The translations under genes and the position numbers were made by a program. Shown one piece after another: positions 15,461 to 23,837 of a DNA stretch of 37,505 nucleotides (positions are counted from its first letter, which is position 1; every line of letters begins with the position of its first letter). Source of the DNA: a virus. The stretch covers positions 1 through 37,505 of the IMG/VR virus record IMGVR_UViG_3300033977_000196; one strand, given 5' to 3'. The notes under the pieces are model-generated. The model was not told the origin of the DNA. It did not search any database and saw only the letters and a list, made by a program, of their open reading frames with translations.

Positions 15461-15966
15461 GTGAACGACAACCCATCATGACCGTAACCGAATCCCAGGT
15501 TGGCGCCGGCAAAGCGTTCTCGGCTGAAGTTAACCGCGCCATGAGCGGAGGCACATCGAACACCTGGGCGCCGCTCCTCATCATGTTAAGCGGAGGCACC
15601 GGCGTAACCGTCCGCCTGACCCGGATCAAACTGGTCTGCAGCCAGGCGTACAGAATTCTCATCGTCCACAGCCCCCTACTTAGCGGGGGGACGGCCATGG
15701 CCAGCCCGGTTAACCGATTCATTGGGAAAGGTCAAACGGCCAAGTCCAGCGTGCTCATTGAAGCGACGGATAAGGCCGCGGTCTTTTCAGGAGGCTCGGG
15801 CGTCGTAGTCGACGACTTCTACATCGCCGCAAGCACAACCACGGCCCTTGATCGGAGCCAGGATCCGTACGTGCTGGTGGCCAAGAAAATCGGGATTTTC
15901 ATCAGTGGCGGTTCGGGCGCCAACCGCGCCACGGCATCGGGCGTCATAGAGTGGGATGAAACCTAG
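15457..15966 (+). CDS. Beta-rich protein with five SGG motifs
   Basis: A 169-aa protein carrying the same peptide motif as 14761-15090 five times (SGGTS, SGGTG, SGGTA, SGGSG, SGGSG) between strands such as RLTRIKLVC and YRILIVHS. The overall layout suggests a related head-surface or decoration protein. The motif is not a known active site. TTG 15457 overlaps the upstream TGA. Confidence 0.6.
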   Translation: MSERQPIMTVTESQVGAGKAFSAEVNRAMSGGTSNTWAPLLIMLSGGTGVTVRLTRIKLVCSQAYRILIVHSPLLSGGTAMASPVNRFIGKGQTAKSSVLIEATDKAAVFSGGSGVVVDDFYIAASTTTALDRSQDPYVLVAKKIGIFISGGSGANRATASGVIEWDET

Positions 15967-15979
15967 AGGGGGGAAAACG

Positions 15980-16162
15980 ATGTCGAAAGAGCTAGAGTCT
16001 TCGAAGCCCACACGGTTTCCCAAAGCCCGTAAACTCGAGGGGCCCAGCACTATCCCCAACCAGACGCCGGCGAACGTCTGCACGTTCTGCGGCGATACGG
16101 CGCTTGGCGGTAAGGTGTGGAGGGGTAAGTACATCTGCCCCACCTGCGTACAGAACATCTAG
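15980..16162 (+). CDS. Small zinc-ribbon protein
   Basis: A 60-aa protein with a basic N terminus and CTFC...CPTC knuckles about 18 residues apart. GAGGGGGG lies upstream of ATG 15980, which is favoured over in-frame ATG 15956 that overlaps the previous gene. Confidence 0.65.
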   Translation: MSKELESSKPTRFPKARKLEGPSTIPNQTPANVCTFCGDTALGGKVWRGKYICPTCVQNI

Positions 16163-16177
16163 GAAAGCGGGTGAGCC

Positions 16178-17608
16178 ATGAGTTTCGTCCTGCAGGATCC
16201 CACCGGGGCAGCCCTTCAGGACCTCAGGGTTGATACGCCCGATCTTTCAGCGTTCCGAAAGTTCCTCGTATACAACAATAACCTGGGCGCAGGGACCGGG
16301 TTAACTCTGCAGGTCCAAGAGACCGGTTTCAGCAGAACCGACCAATCCTACCTCACAAACCGCGCCGTAATCTCAGCCTCGTACGTTCACAGTGTTCGCG
16401 GCGCCGAAACCTCAAGTCTGGCCACCGGCCCCGTTTCAACCTTAACCCAGCTGCCCCTCGAGCTGAGCCTAACCATCCTGGATGGGCTGCTGCAGCTGTC
16501 GCCGGACACATTCAGCTGGGGCCCAACCCTCGCCCTGGCCACGTTGGCCGCGCAGAGCTCCATTCCTGCCTGGCTCCGCTACCTGATCCCCACCTTCCCA
16601 TTCACTACGCGGCTCACGTTGAAGAACATCGGATCGGCCACTTTCTCAAACATCAGCCTAACCCCGCCGGCCACCGACCAACTTAGCACGGACGGTCAAA
16701 CCTACCAGTCCGCCGGCGCGTCGATTAGCGTCGGAACCCTCCACGCCGGAGGATCCGTTACCTTCTGGCTGAGATCGATCAGCATCCAGAACCTGATCGC
16801 TGCGCAGCTTCAACTTATGAGCGGCGGCAGCGGCCTAAGCCAGATCCCAATCCAAGCGGCCGGAAGCCGCGCCTACTGCCTCGTGAAAGACGTTCGCGCT
16901 TTCCTCAAACGAATCGATATCGACGACGTTACCGACGACGAGGAGATCATGAATCTAATCACGACATCCGCCAAAGACATCGACCGAGCTACCCGCCGGC
17001 GGTTTGATGTTTGCACGGTCACCGAGCAGTACAACGGAAACGGCCAACAGATGCTCGTCCTGGACAATTACCCGCTACTCTCGGTTCAGGAGGTGCAAAT
17101 CAAGAACATGGCGAACCAGCTCGTGACCGATATTAGGAGCACGGACGCGAACTTCGCCCAGGAGTTGATCATCGACTTCGTTCGCGGCTACTTGACGCTG
17201 CCGCCGGCCGCGATGCCTTACAGCCTCTACCCCCCATATACCGGATGGTTCTGGCCAAGCAGCTCTTACGTGGGCGACATCTCCACACGCATGGCCTGGG
17301 ATTATTCAAGCCACTTCGGCGCCGGCGTACGAAACGTCGTCGTCACATACACGTACGGATTCCAGCAGCCTCCCGAACCCATACGGATGGCATGCATGAA
17401 GCTGACCATTATCGAACTGCTGAAGAAGAAAGGTTCGGCCGACAGCCAGGGTATGGCGACGGAGGGCATGGCCGGCGCCACGTTCCAGTATACCGCCCGC
17501 GGAATGTCCGGAGGCGCTGGGCCCTTCGGGCATATCATCGCGGAGCTGCAGCAAGACGTCGAAGCCGACCTTGAGAAGTACCGAAAGAGGAGTTGGAAGA
17601 CGGTTTGA
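16178..17608 (+). CDS. Head-tail adaptor (gp6-like) with extra N-terminal domain
   Basis: Residues about 230-476 of this 476-aa protein match head-tail connector proteins. They show the helical start CLVKDVRAFLKRIDIDD with ...SAKDIDRATRRRFD, then NYPLLSVQEVQI and VTYTYGFQQPPEPI, and end in a helix. Connectors are usually 100-200 aa. The first ~225 residues are beta-rich (Ig-like or jelly-roll) and include an SGGSG motif at the boundary; a second (SGGAG) lies near 444. GGTGAG precedes ATG 16178. Confidence 0.75.
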   Translation: MSFVLQDPTGAALQDLRVDTPDLSAFRKFLVYNNNLGAGTGLTLQVQETGFSRTDQSYLTNRAVISASYVHSVRGAETSSLATGPVSTLTQLPLELSLTILDGLLQLSPDTFSWGPTLALATLAAQSSIPAWLRYLIPTFPFTTRLTLKNIGSATFSNISLTPPATDQLSTDGQTYQSAGASISVGTLHAGGSVTFWLRSISIQNLIAAQLQLMSGGSGLSQIPIQAAGSRAYCLVKDVRAFLKRIDIDDVTDDEEIMNLITTSAKDIDRATRRRFDVCTVTEQYNGNGQQMLVLDNYPLLSVQEVQIKNMANQLVTDIRSTDANFAQELIIDFVRGYLTLPPAAMPYSLYPPYTGWFWPSSSYVGDISTRMAWDYSSHFGAGVRNVVVTYTYGFQQPPEPIRMACMKLTIIELLKKKGSADSQGMATEGMAGATFQYTARGMSGGAGPFGHIIAELQQDVEADLEKYRKRSWKTV

Positions 17609-18069
17609 GCCTTCGGATCCACAGCAACCCGCCCCAGATGGTGTACGACCTGCTCGCCCAGGATCCAACGATCATGAAGGAGCCTGGCGTCACAGTCGAC
17701 CTTATCCACCATCGTCAGGTAATCGCATCAACCGCGAAGGGCGGAATCGGGAACGTTCGAATCGACGTCTCGCAACGTCGAACGGGCAAGTTTCAATGGA
17801 ACGCGGGCGGCTTGGCAGGGCAACATAGCAAGACGGTGAGAATTGAGTTCTTCGCGCGAACGGTGAAGGAGGAGGGAGGAAGCCCGAACGCCCGCGACCT
17901 CATCGACGCTCTTAAACAGCATGTGGAGGAGGTGCTCTTCAGCCAGATCTGGCTCGGGTTAGGATGGCTTGGGGCCACTCAGACGGACGGCGGCTATCCA
18001 TCTACGCCCCTCGGCCGAGTGGCATATAACTATCTTCAGTACGACTTTCTCATGAGCATGGGGTATTGA
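17605..18069 (+). CDS. Probable tail terminator / head-closure protein
   Basis: A 154-aa protein in the usual place of a head-closure or tail-terminator gene. The fold pattern fits: strands RVDV-type, VRIEFFAR, then the helix ARDLIDALKQHVEEVLF, and a C-terminal strand NYLQYDFLM. TTG 17605 overlaps the upstream TGA; TTG 17593 is possible. The exact neck role is uncertain. Confidence 0.5.
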   Translation: MSLRIHSNPPQMVYDLLAQDPTIMKEPGVTVDLIHHRQVIASTAKGGIGNVRIDVSQRRTGKFQWNAGGLAGQHSKTVRIEFFARTVKEEGGSPNARDLIDALKQHVEEVLFSQIWLGLGWLGATQTDGGYPSTPLGRVAYNYLQYDFLMSMGY

Positions 18070-18076
18070 AAAGAAA

Positions 18077-18286
18077 ATGACCTTTAGTTTGAGCATCGCC
18101 GGAGATGCAACGAAAGAAGTCGAAGCGCAGATACTGGACGAACTCAGGAAACTGAAAACGAAGTACCCGCAGATCGCGTACGCCCGATTCCACGGAACCA
18201 ACACCGGCATCGTACATTTCGACGCATCCGGAGAGACACCGCAGAGCATGCTGGACGCAGCCCATTCGCAGCAAGCGAGGCGGTAG
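18077..18286 (+). CDS. Small hypothetical tail-region protein
   Basis: A 69-aa protein that starts FSLSIAGDA and then a charged helix, with a strand TGIVHFDASG. It resembles a small alpha/beta sandwich. It sits between the terminator and tube candidates. No family recognised. Confidence 0.55.
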   Translation: MTFSLSIAGDATKEVEAQILDELRKLKTKYPQIAYARFHGTNTGIVHFDASGETPQSMLDAAHSQQARR

Positions 18287-18316
18287 AGAAACTTGGTCGG
18301 CGCCGCCGGAAGAGAA

Positions 18317-18709
18317 ATGGTGGCCAGGCTGGCCACGTTGACCCTGAACGGGGTCCTGATGGCCGCCGGCAAAAACTGGAAGCTACAGTGGGGCCCGAAG
18401 GTGAACAAGGACGCAGTTTGCGGAACAGTGATCCAGCGATTAACCCACGGCAGCTTTGAAGGGAAAGGAACCTGCGAAGCAATCTATGTCAGCGACGACA
18501 ACTGGGGTGCGTTGAACGGACTCGCGAACCTGGACCAGATCTTCACGCTGACCAGTTTCGATTCCGACACGGAAGCCAGCCCTGACACGAAAATCTTGAG
18601 CGTCTCAGTGAAATGCGGGCCCTTCACTCGAGAGGGGCCAAGCAACGCGGACGGCGTAATCAAAGCCACCCTCGAAGTCGAATTCATGAGCTGGCCGACG
18701 GGAGCCTAA
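18317..18709 (+). CDS. Probable major tail tube protein
   Basis: A 130-aa protein with a beta-rich layout (ATLTLNGVLM, EAIYVSDDNW, ILSVSVKCGP, VIKATLEVEFMS) like short tail tube proteins, and located between the neck genes and the chaperone. TTG 18293 is an alternative start. No sheath gene is seen, which points to a non-contractile tail. Confidence 0.5.
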   Translation: MVARLATLTLNGVLMAAGKNWKLQWGPKVNKDAVCGTVIQRLTHGSFEGKGTCEAIYVSDDNWGALNGLANLDQIFTLTSFDSDTEASPDTKILSVSVKCGPFTREGPSNADGVIKATLEVEFMSWPTGA

Positions 18710-18722
18710 GGATCCTGGAATA

Positions 18723-18732
18723 TAGTATACTA
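18723..18732. promoter_or_regulatory. TAGTATACTA palindrome (pair C, upstream)
   Basis: A perfect copy 14 bp after the tube gene, preceded by GGATCCTGGA and a 3-bp gap. The second copy of the whole unit lies 35 bp downstream in the same orientation. Confidence 0.65.
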
Positions 18733-18757
18733 TGAAGGGCAAGGAGAGGATCCTGGA

Positions 18758-18767
18758 TAGTATACTA
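18758..18767. promoter_or_regulatory. TAGTATACTA palindrome (pair C, downstream)
   Basis: A perfect copy directly abutting GGATCCTGGA and ending 2 bp before ATG 18770. This is the clearest case of the bipartite site. Confidence 0.68.
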
Positions 18768-18769
18768 AC

Positions 18770-19258
18770 ATGGCCATGGCCAAGGAGGTTGACGATGTGA
18801 GCTGCGAGATCAACATAACCGTAACGGGGCTGGATGAGGCGATCGATTACTTCGACCGCGCCGCCTCAACCCTCGTAGAAAACGTCTCCCTGAAGCTGTC
18901 CGATGTCTGCCAGGATATCGTCGCGTACGCTAGGGCCACGGCCCCGGTCCGCACCGGCGAGTACCAGGCTTCGATCGGAATGCAGCAAACCGGTCCCTTA
19001 ACTTTCAGTATCTTCGCGGACGCAGCCCACGCGGCCTTCGTGGAGTTCGGCACCGCGCCCCACATCATTACGCCGAAGAACGTGAAGGCCTTACATTTCG
19101 ATGTTGAAGGGGAAGAGGTGTTCGCGTTGTACGTTCTCCATCCTGGAACGGCGCCGCAGATGATCATTCATAACGCGAAGAAGGCAAACATGGCCGCGAT
19201 CGTCGACGCCATAAGATCAGGCGTCGCGGAAGCATTGAGTGAGGGCGGTGGCAAGTGA
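18770..19258 (+). CDS. HK97 gp10-like tail completion protein
   Basis: This 162-aa protein has the family signature of the HK97 gp10-like neck/tail protein: ATAPVRTGEYQASI, then DAAHAAFVEFGTAPHII, and LHPGTAPQM. It helps join or complete the tail at the head. ATG 18770 lies right after a palindrome, but GTG 18797 has a better ribosome-binding site (AAGGAGG, 8-base spacing), so the true start is uncertain. The next gene starts in a GTGA overlap. Confidence 0.85.
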   Translation: MAMAKEVDDVSCEINITVTGLDEAIDYFDRAASTLVENVSLKLSDVCQDIVAYARATAPVRTGEYQASIGMQQTGPLTFSIFADAAHAAFVEFGTAPHIITPKNVKALHFDVEGEEVFALYVLHPGTAPQMIIHNAKKANMAAIVDAIRSGVAEALSEGGGK

Positions 19259-19791
19259 GCTCTGAAATAGACATTCACAACAAGGCCGAGCTGCGTAAGC
19301 TGCTCGGCGCCATGAACAAAGACGAACAGGACGAAATGATCTCTGTACTCGGGACGCTGGTTAGCTTCGCCGACCTCCCCATCCACGTACGGGTTCACAG
19401 CCCCGCGACGCCGGATAAGTTCGCGGAGATCAGAGGGCGACAGTTGAAAGATCATGAGATCATACGGTACATGGAGAAGCTGGGCGAGATCGATAAGGAG
19501 CTGCTAACTGCCAAGGACCCGAACGAGGTCCCGTTAACGCCCGACCAACTGCGAAAGCTGCACGAGCTCTTCGATGAATACATAACGCTCTCCACACGGA
19601 TCCCCAGGGAGTTCCTGACGGCCCTTGGAAATAATCGGACGCGATACCAGCTCTTCAAAGGAATCATGATCGGTTCGCAACCGTCGGAGGAACAGCGGGA
19701 GCAATCCAGCAAATTTCGTGAAAAGCAACCAGGGGTTCCGGCGGATGGAGATCTGCGAACTTCTGGGAATGAGGCCGCGGGATCTGGGTGA
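19255..19791 (+). CDS. Tail assembly chaperone (G-like)
   Basis: A 178-aa, highly charged helical protein between the gp10-like gene and the tape measure gene, the position of lambda gpG. Its last residues become low-complexity from about residue 140, where a second frame opens. A frameshifted G-T product is expected. Function: wraps the tape measure protein during tail assembly. Confidence 0.65.
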   Translation: MSSEIDIHNKAELRKLLGAMNKDEQDEMISVLGTLVSFADLPIHVRVHSPATPDKFAEIRGRQLKDHEIIRYMEKLGEIDKELLTAKDPNEVPLTPDQLRKLHELFDEYITLSTRIPREFLTALGNNRTRYQLFKGIMIGSQPSEEQREQSSKFREKQPGVPADGDLRTSGNEAAGSG

Positions 19792-19876
19792 GCTCTCACG
19801 GTTCGAGCTCCAAACCCTCTCGGATTTCGTAGACGAAAGGAATAGGAGATGGAACAAAGCCTTTGGCCGAAGCTAA
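19670..19876 (+). CDS. T-like extension of the tail chaperone, reached by frameshift
   Basis: An open frame one base ahead of the G frame, running from 19670 to TAA 19876. Its conserved-looking part reads GFRRMEICELLGMRPRDL, then a helix SRFELQTLSDFVDERNR, the style of the lambda T / GT domain that binds the tube or tape measure. ATG 19745 could start it alone (43 aa), but no ribosome-binding site is seen. The change from frame 1 to frame 2 needs +1 or -2 slippage; TTT-CGT at 19714-19719 and AGGGG at 19731-19735 are candidate sites. Confidence 0.55.
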   Translation, partial: SVRNRRRNSGSNPANFVKSNQGFRRMEICELLGMRPRDLGELSRFELQTLSDFVDERNRRWNKAFGRS

Positions 19877-20087
19877 GATAGAACGATGCTCGACATGTGG
19901 TGGCTGGATGCAACGCAAATATCTGCAGCAATACTCAGAAGATACAGTCGCGAAGAAACTCTGGAATAGCGTTTCGAAAATTCGAGGCGTGGAATCCGCA
20001 TACATCTTATTCTGTCCAAGATGCGACGGAACCAGCATCCTCAACGATCTACCGACTACAACAAGACTAGGTGATATCGACGGCTGA
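19863..20087 (+). CDS. Zinc-ribbon protein
   Basis: A 74-aa protein with CSTCGG and CPRCDG knuckles 42 residues apart. TTG 19863 overlaps the T-like frame by 14 bp; the 3' end overlaps the tape measure gene by 17 bp. A zinc protein in this place is unusual for a tail module. Confidence 0.6.
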   Translation: MAEAKIERCSTCGGWMQRKYLQQYSEDTVAKKLWNSVSKIRGVESAYILFCPRCDGTSILNDLPTTTRLGDIDG

Positions 20088-20682
20088 AGCTCCTGAAGAA
20101 GTCCTTGTGGATATTGAGGCGGACGACAATGCGACTCCTAACATTACAAGCGTCGGCCGGAGCCTCGCCGTAATCGGCTCCACTCTCGGAATTGTAGCCA
20201 GGGATCTGGGCATCCACAACGCAGCCGTAAACGAAGCCATCAAAGCCATTCAGTTGCTGGGCGCAGTGGTCAGATCTCTCGGCGCCGCCCAAAAACTCCT
20301 CGCGATCGCGCAGGATCTTGTGAACGTGAGCACGGTGGAGATGAGCGCGCAGGATGCAGCCGCCATCGCTTGGGGCATGGGTTTAACGGATACAACGGTG
20401 GCGCAGACTGCCGCGAACTATGAGCTCGCAACCAGCTTCGACGTCCTAAACGCTTCCATGGGTCCGATCGGCTGGCTCGCACTCGCGGGCGGATTAGTGG
20501 CCGCGGGGGTCGCCGGGTACGGGTTGGCCGGCGGCTTCGGAGGCGCCCCAACCGGACCAAGCCAGGAGTTCACAACTTTCTACATGGGAAACGTGCAGAT
20601 GACCACGAAAGCCCAAATCAACGACCAGGCCAATGCTATGGCTACTCTCTACCATCAAGCCAAGCGGCGATATGGAAGGTAG
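20071..20682 (+). CDS. Short tape measure-like protein
   Basis: A 203-aa protein right after the chaperone, where the tape measure gene belongs. It has long hydrophobic helices (SVGRSLAVIGSTLGIVARDL; AAQKLLAIAQDLV) and a Gly-rich membrane-like segment GPIGWLALAGGLVAAGVAGY at about 131-150, as seen in tape measure proteins. At about 1.5 angstrom per residue it would set a tail of only some 30 nm. The start is GTG 20071, because no ATG lies upstream in frame. Confidence 0.6.
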   Translation: MISTAEAPEEVLVDIEADDNATPNITSVGRSLAVIGSTLGIVARDLGIHNAAVNEAIKAIQLLGAVVRSLGAAQKLLAIAQDLVNVSTVEMSAQDAAAIAWGMGLTDTTVAQTAANYELATSFDVLNASMGPIGWLALAGGLVAAGVAGYGLAGGFGGAPTGPSQEFTTFYMGNVQMTTKAQINDQANAMATLYHQAKRRYGR

Positions 20683-20694
20683 GAAAGTAGGAAA

Positions 20695-21153
20695 ATGGGA
20701 ACTGCAACCTGGGTACTCCTGGACAACGAAACGAGTACGGGCGTCACTCTCCGGCTTGACGATTCCGGCGTCGACGCCTCGGGCGGCGATACTGACAGCC
20801 CCCCGCCAAACACGGATAACCGAACCTGGAAACGTGCGATCGTCATCCACGAGGTCCCGCAGGTCGACTACGACGTCGGCCAAGATATGGGGCTCTCAGC
20901 GTTGAAGCGGTCGATATCCGCGAAAGTTCAGAAGGGCATAAGAGATCAACTGGTGGCCTGGATGCAGGTTCCAGGGTACACGACCAACCATCCGGCCGGC
21001 CGATTCTCCATAACCTCAACCACTCGCGACGGGATCACAGATATGACGATGGCAAACGCCGTCCTGGAATCCCTCGTCGAAGGCCCAGCCGCTGGACAAT
21101 CGAAATGGTGGAAGATCACCCTAAGCGTCATCCAGACAAGCCCCAACCAGTGA
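20695..21153 (+). CDS. Tail protein, probable distal tail or baseplate component
   Basis: A 152-aa beta-rich protein (ATWVLLDN, GVTLRLDD, KRAIVIHEVP; ...WWKITLSVIQ) between tape measure and hub genes. Its composition suits a distal-tail or adaptor protein, but no signature is seen. A GGAAGG lies upstream of ATG 20695. Confidence 0.5.
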   Translation: MGTATWVLLDNETSTGVTLRLDDSGVDASGGDTDSPPPNTDNRTWKRAIVIHEVPQVDYDVGQDMGLSALKRSISAKVQKGIRDQLVAWMQVPGYTTNHPAGRFSITSTTRDGITDMTMANAVLESLVEGPAAGQSKWWKITLSVIQTSPNQ

Positions 21154-21159
21154 TGACCC

Positions 21160-22881
21160 CTGCCCGAAAAAGAAGAACAAGAGGAAACGACGCGGTACAA
21201 TCCGACGCAGAGCATCACCATCTCCGGGACGGACGTCAGCGGCGACGTTTTTGACCTCGACGTCACCGACTCCATAACCAACGCCGCCGGCCAATTCAAA
21301 ATCACTCTCGACGACCGCATGGGCCGATACCGGAGGGGCACGTATCTGGCGATCCAGAAGTTCGCCCCGCTCCTTGTTGAATTAGACCAGCAGCCCGTGT
21401 TCAAAGGCTTCATTGAGAAACGGGATCCAATCATCGATAAGACCCAGAACGCGTACATTTATAAGATCGAAGGCCGCGCCGACTTCGGCGCCCTCTTCGA
21501 CGTCGTAGCCAGCAAGCACGTGATCAACGAGGATGCGAACCTGATCGCCACTGAGATCATCAAACTCTACCAGACCATGATCTCGGGCAGCCAATACTCG
21601 AGTAACCCGGTTATCACGGTCGGCAAGATTGGAATTGCGACCGGCGCCGCCTCCTACTCTCGCCTCTGGAAACGGCAGGCAATCCAAGACATGCACATGG
21701 ATCTATCCAACTTCCTGGGATCCTCAACCACCTTCGGCGGATTGAACACGTACTATGATTTCTGGGTCGATCCGACAGATGCCTTCTACTTCGTTGAAGC
21801 CGGCTCTCTGAGCAGCGAAGTCGATCTGGGCGATATCGGGCAGCTGGAGATGAAGGAAACAGACTATACAATGGATGATGGCACGGTTAAGAACGACCTC
21901 TGGACTTGGGCGTCGAACACGGCGGCGAGCTCCGGCCTCGGCCGAATCCCCCTAACCATGCAGCCGGGTTACTCGAGCAGCGGTCTCCTGGACTCGTGGA
22001 CGGAGAACAACGCCTCGGATTACGGAAGCAGCCTCGCGAATTACGTGGTAATCTCGGACGATACGACCACGTACATCATCGGCAAAGCGAGCATCAAGAT
22101 CATCTACCAACCCGCGCAGACCGGTACGATTCCCTGGGGGCAGTACTGGTACATGGCGATGCCCTTCGGCTCCGGCGGATCCAAGTGGCCAGGGCAGCCG
22201 CCCTACACTCTCATGAACGCCTACAATGAAGCCGGCCCTGGACTCAACGAAACCGACGGCCAGATGAGCGCCCTCATCTTCCTAATGAAAGCACAGGACA
22301 CTTTGGGATCGTTCGGCTTCAACTTCAAAGTTGAAGTTGTGGATACTCTCGGCAACATCGCCGACAGCCCCAACGTCCCATACGTCCCAACCACCCAGAA
22401 CAATGGTTGGACGGTGATGCAGATTCCCTTCGGGCCGGAAGCAAACTACAGCTACGGCTCGGCTGGAATAAATTGGGCCGGCATCGCCCAGATCCGATAC
22501 ATTCCCACCGGACCGAGCGGCGCCGTAAACCCAACCGGCGCGCTCACGATCTGGTTCGATGGGTTCGCGATTGTGAAGCCTCTCGTCGTAGACAACAAGG
22601 ATCCGTCCGCTACGATGCTCAGAACCCAAACCCAGGTCCTTAGCGGACTGCTGAGTTGGGCGCAAGCGAAACTCTACGGCCAAGCCACATTGGAACAGCT
22701 GCTCGCCTCGCAGCAGTATTACACGATCAAGAACATTGGCCGCGCCGACATCCCCGCGGGATACACGTTTCAGCTCGAGGACGAAGGCGTTTCGAAAACC
22801 CTCGTGGCCAGAGAGGTGGAGTACAAGTTCAACAAGAAGGACGGCTGGGAGATAGACGTGAAAGGATTCGAGGCCACATGA
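21160..22881 (+). CDS. Tail hub / baseplate protein with inserted lectin-like domain, CTG start
   Basis: This 573-aa protein begins with a hub-like beta domain: QSITISGTDVSGDVFDLDV, then ITLDDRMGRY and QPVFKGFIEKRDPI, the pattern of gp27/gpD-type tail hubs. These residues precede ATG 21319, so translation must start upstream. After two stop codons the only usable start in frame is CTG 21160. Residues about 250-480 resemble an inserted jelly-roll sugar-binding domain ending IWFDGFAIV. The C terminus (YTIKNIGRADIPAGYTF, REVEYKFNKKDGWEIDV) returns to a hub-like fold. Confidence 0.65.
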   Translation: MPEKEEQEETTRYNPTQSITISGTDVSGDVFDLDVTDSITNAAGQFKITLDDRMGRYRRGTYLAIQKFAPLLVELDQQPVFKGFIEKRDPIIDKTQNAYIYKIEGRADFGALFDVVASKHVINEDANLIATEIIKLYQTMISGSQYSSNPVITVGKIGIATGAASYSRLWKRQAIQDMHMDLSNFLGSSTTFGGLNTYYDFWVDPTDAFYFVEAGSLSSEVDLGDIGQLEMKETDYTMDDGTVKNDLWTWASNTAASSGLGRIPLTMQPGYSSSGLLDSWTENNASDYGSSLANYVVISDDTTTYIIGKASIKIIYQPAQTGTIPWGQYWYMAMPFGSGGSKWPGQPPYTLMNAYNEAGPGLNETDGQMSALIFLMKAQDTLGSFGFNFKVEVVDTLGNIADSPNVPYVPTTQNNGWTVMQIPFGPEANYSYGSAGINWAGIAQIRYIPTGPSGAVNPTGALTIWFDGFAIVKPLVVDNKDPSATMLRTQTQVLSGLLSWAQAKLYGQATLEQLLASQQYYTIKNIGRADIPAGYTFQLEDEGVSKTLVAREVEYKFNKKDGWEIDVKGFEAT

Positions 22882-23837
22882 CACCGAAATTCCGCGCCAT
22901 CACCCCGCCGAACCAATGGCAGGACGCGAACCGCCTCCACCGCCGAATCGACGAAGTAGAGCGATTGATCCAAAGCCTGAGCCTACTCGGCGCCGGCGCT
23001 ACTGGGGGACTAGCCAGCGGCAGTTCCTCTCAGAACTGCGGCCTCACCTTCAACCCGGCCACGGTTAGCATCGCGATCCCCGCGGACACGACTGGAACCG
23101 CGAGCGCCAGCGTTCAAGTAACAAGCAGCATCGCGCAGACGGTCACGTTCACCGCGTCGTGGGCCGGAACCCCCGACCCATGCCTCGGCACGCCGACCGT
23201 CGTACCCTCAACAGTCACTTTCACGGCCGGCCAGACCGTTACGATCGTAATTCAGGTCCCATACTATGACTGCGGCCTCACCGTGAACGCGCAGCTCACG
23301 GTCGCCTACACGACGAATCAGGGCTGCAGCGGATACATGGGCGGCGGACCAGGACAGGCCGGAACCGCGAGCAGCAACAACGGCAACCAGGCCACCTTCG
23401 TTATCGACCCAGGCGCCTCAGAGAGCCCAAGCCCATTGCTTGGCTGCTGTGGCTGCGGCTCATGCCCCGACGTATGCGAATGCTGCGTTGGTGTATGGGA
23501 CGGATCGGTACCGCCTGCACTTACTCTTCGAAGCCTCAACGGATGGAGTGGAACAGTCGTAGTAACCTGCACCGCACCCAACTGCGTCCAAGCCCCGAAC
23601 ATCTATTACAACTGCGCCGGCTATCCACAAACGATCAGTCTCCCCGCCAACGGGACCGCTTCTTTAGACGCGCCCGGGGGCAGCTTTCCTTTCGGTGAGT
23701 TCACAATCGAAATTTTCGGAAACTGCAACGGACCGAACTCCACACTCTACACGGTGCAGGCCACCATTACGGCTACAGGCGGTGGCATAACCCGTAATGC
23801 CATCTTCATCTACGATGCAATGAGTGGTCACTGCTAA
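22878..23837 (+). CDS. Cys-rich tail fibre or spike protein
   Basis: A 319-aa protein. A short N-terminal helix (HRRIDEVERLIQSL) could anchor it to the hub. Two Ig-like beta domains follow (about 55-165 and 205-319), split by a dense Cys block, CCGCGSCPDVCECC. Abundant Cys pairs suggest disulphides or metal sites outside the cell. The start is in an ATGA overlap and the end in a TAATG overlap. Confidence 0.65.
   Translation: MTPKFRAITPPNQWQDANRLHRRIDEVERLIQSLSLLGAGATGGLASGSSSQNCGLTFNPATVSIAIPADTTGTASASVQVTSSIAQTVTFTASWAGTPDPCLGTPTVVPSTVTFTAGQTVTIVIQVPYYDCGLTVNAQLTVAYTTNQGCSGYMGGGPGQAGTASSNNGNQATFVIDPGASESPSPLLGCCGCGSCPDVCECCVGVWDGSVPPALTLRSLNGWSGTVVVTCTAPNCVQAPNIYYNCAGYPQTISLPANGTASLDAPGGSFPFGEFTIEIFGNCNGPNSTLYTVQATITATGGGITRNAIFIYDAMSGHC

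Noticed and set aside
22656-22877. A 5' extension of the Cys-rich fibre gene
   Set aside because: It is the shadow of the hub gene; ATG 22878 in an ATGA overlap is a much better start.
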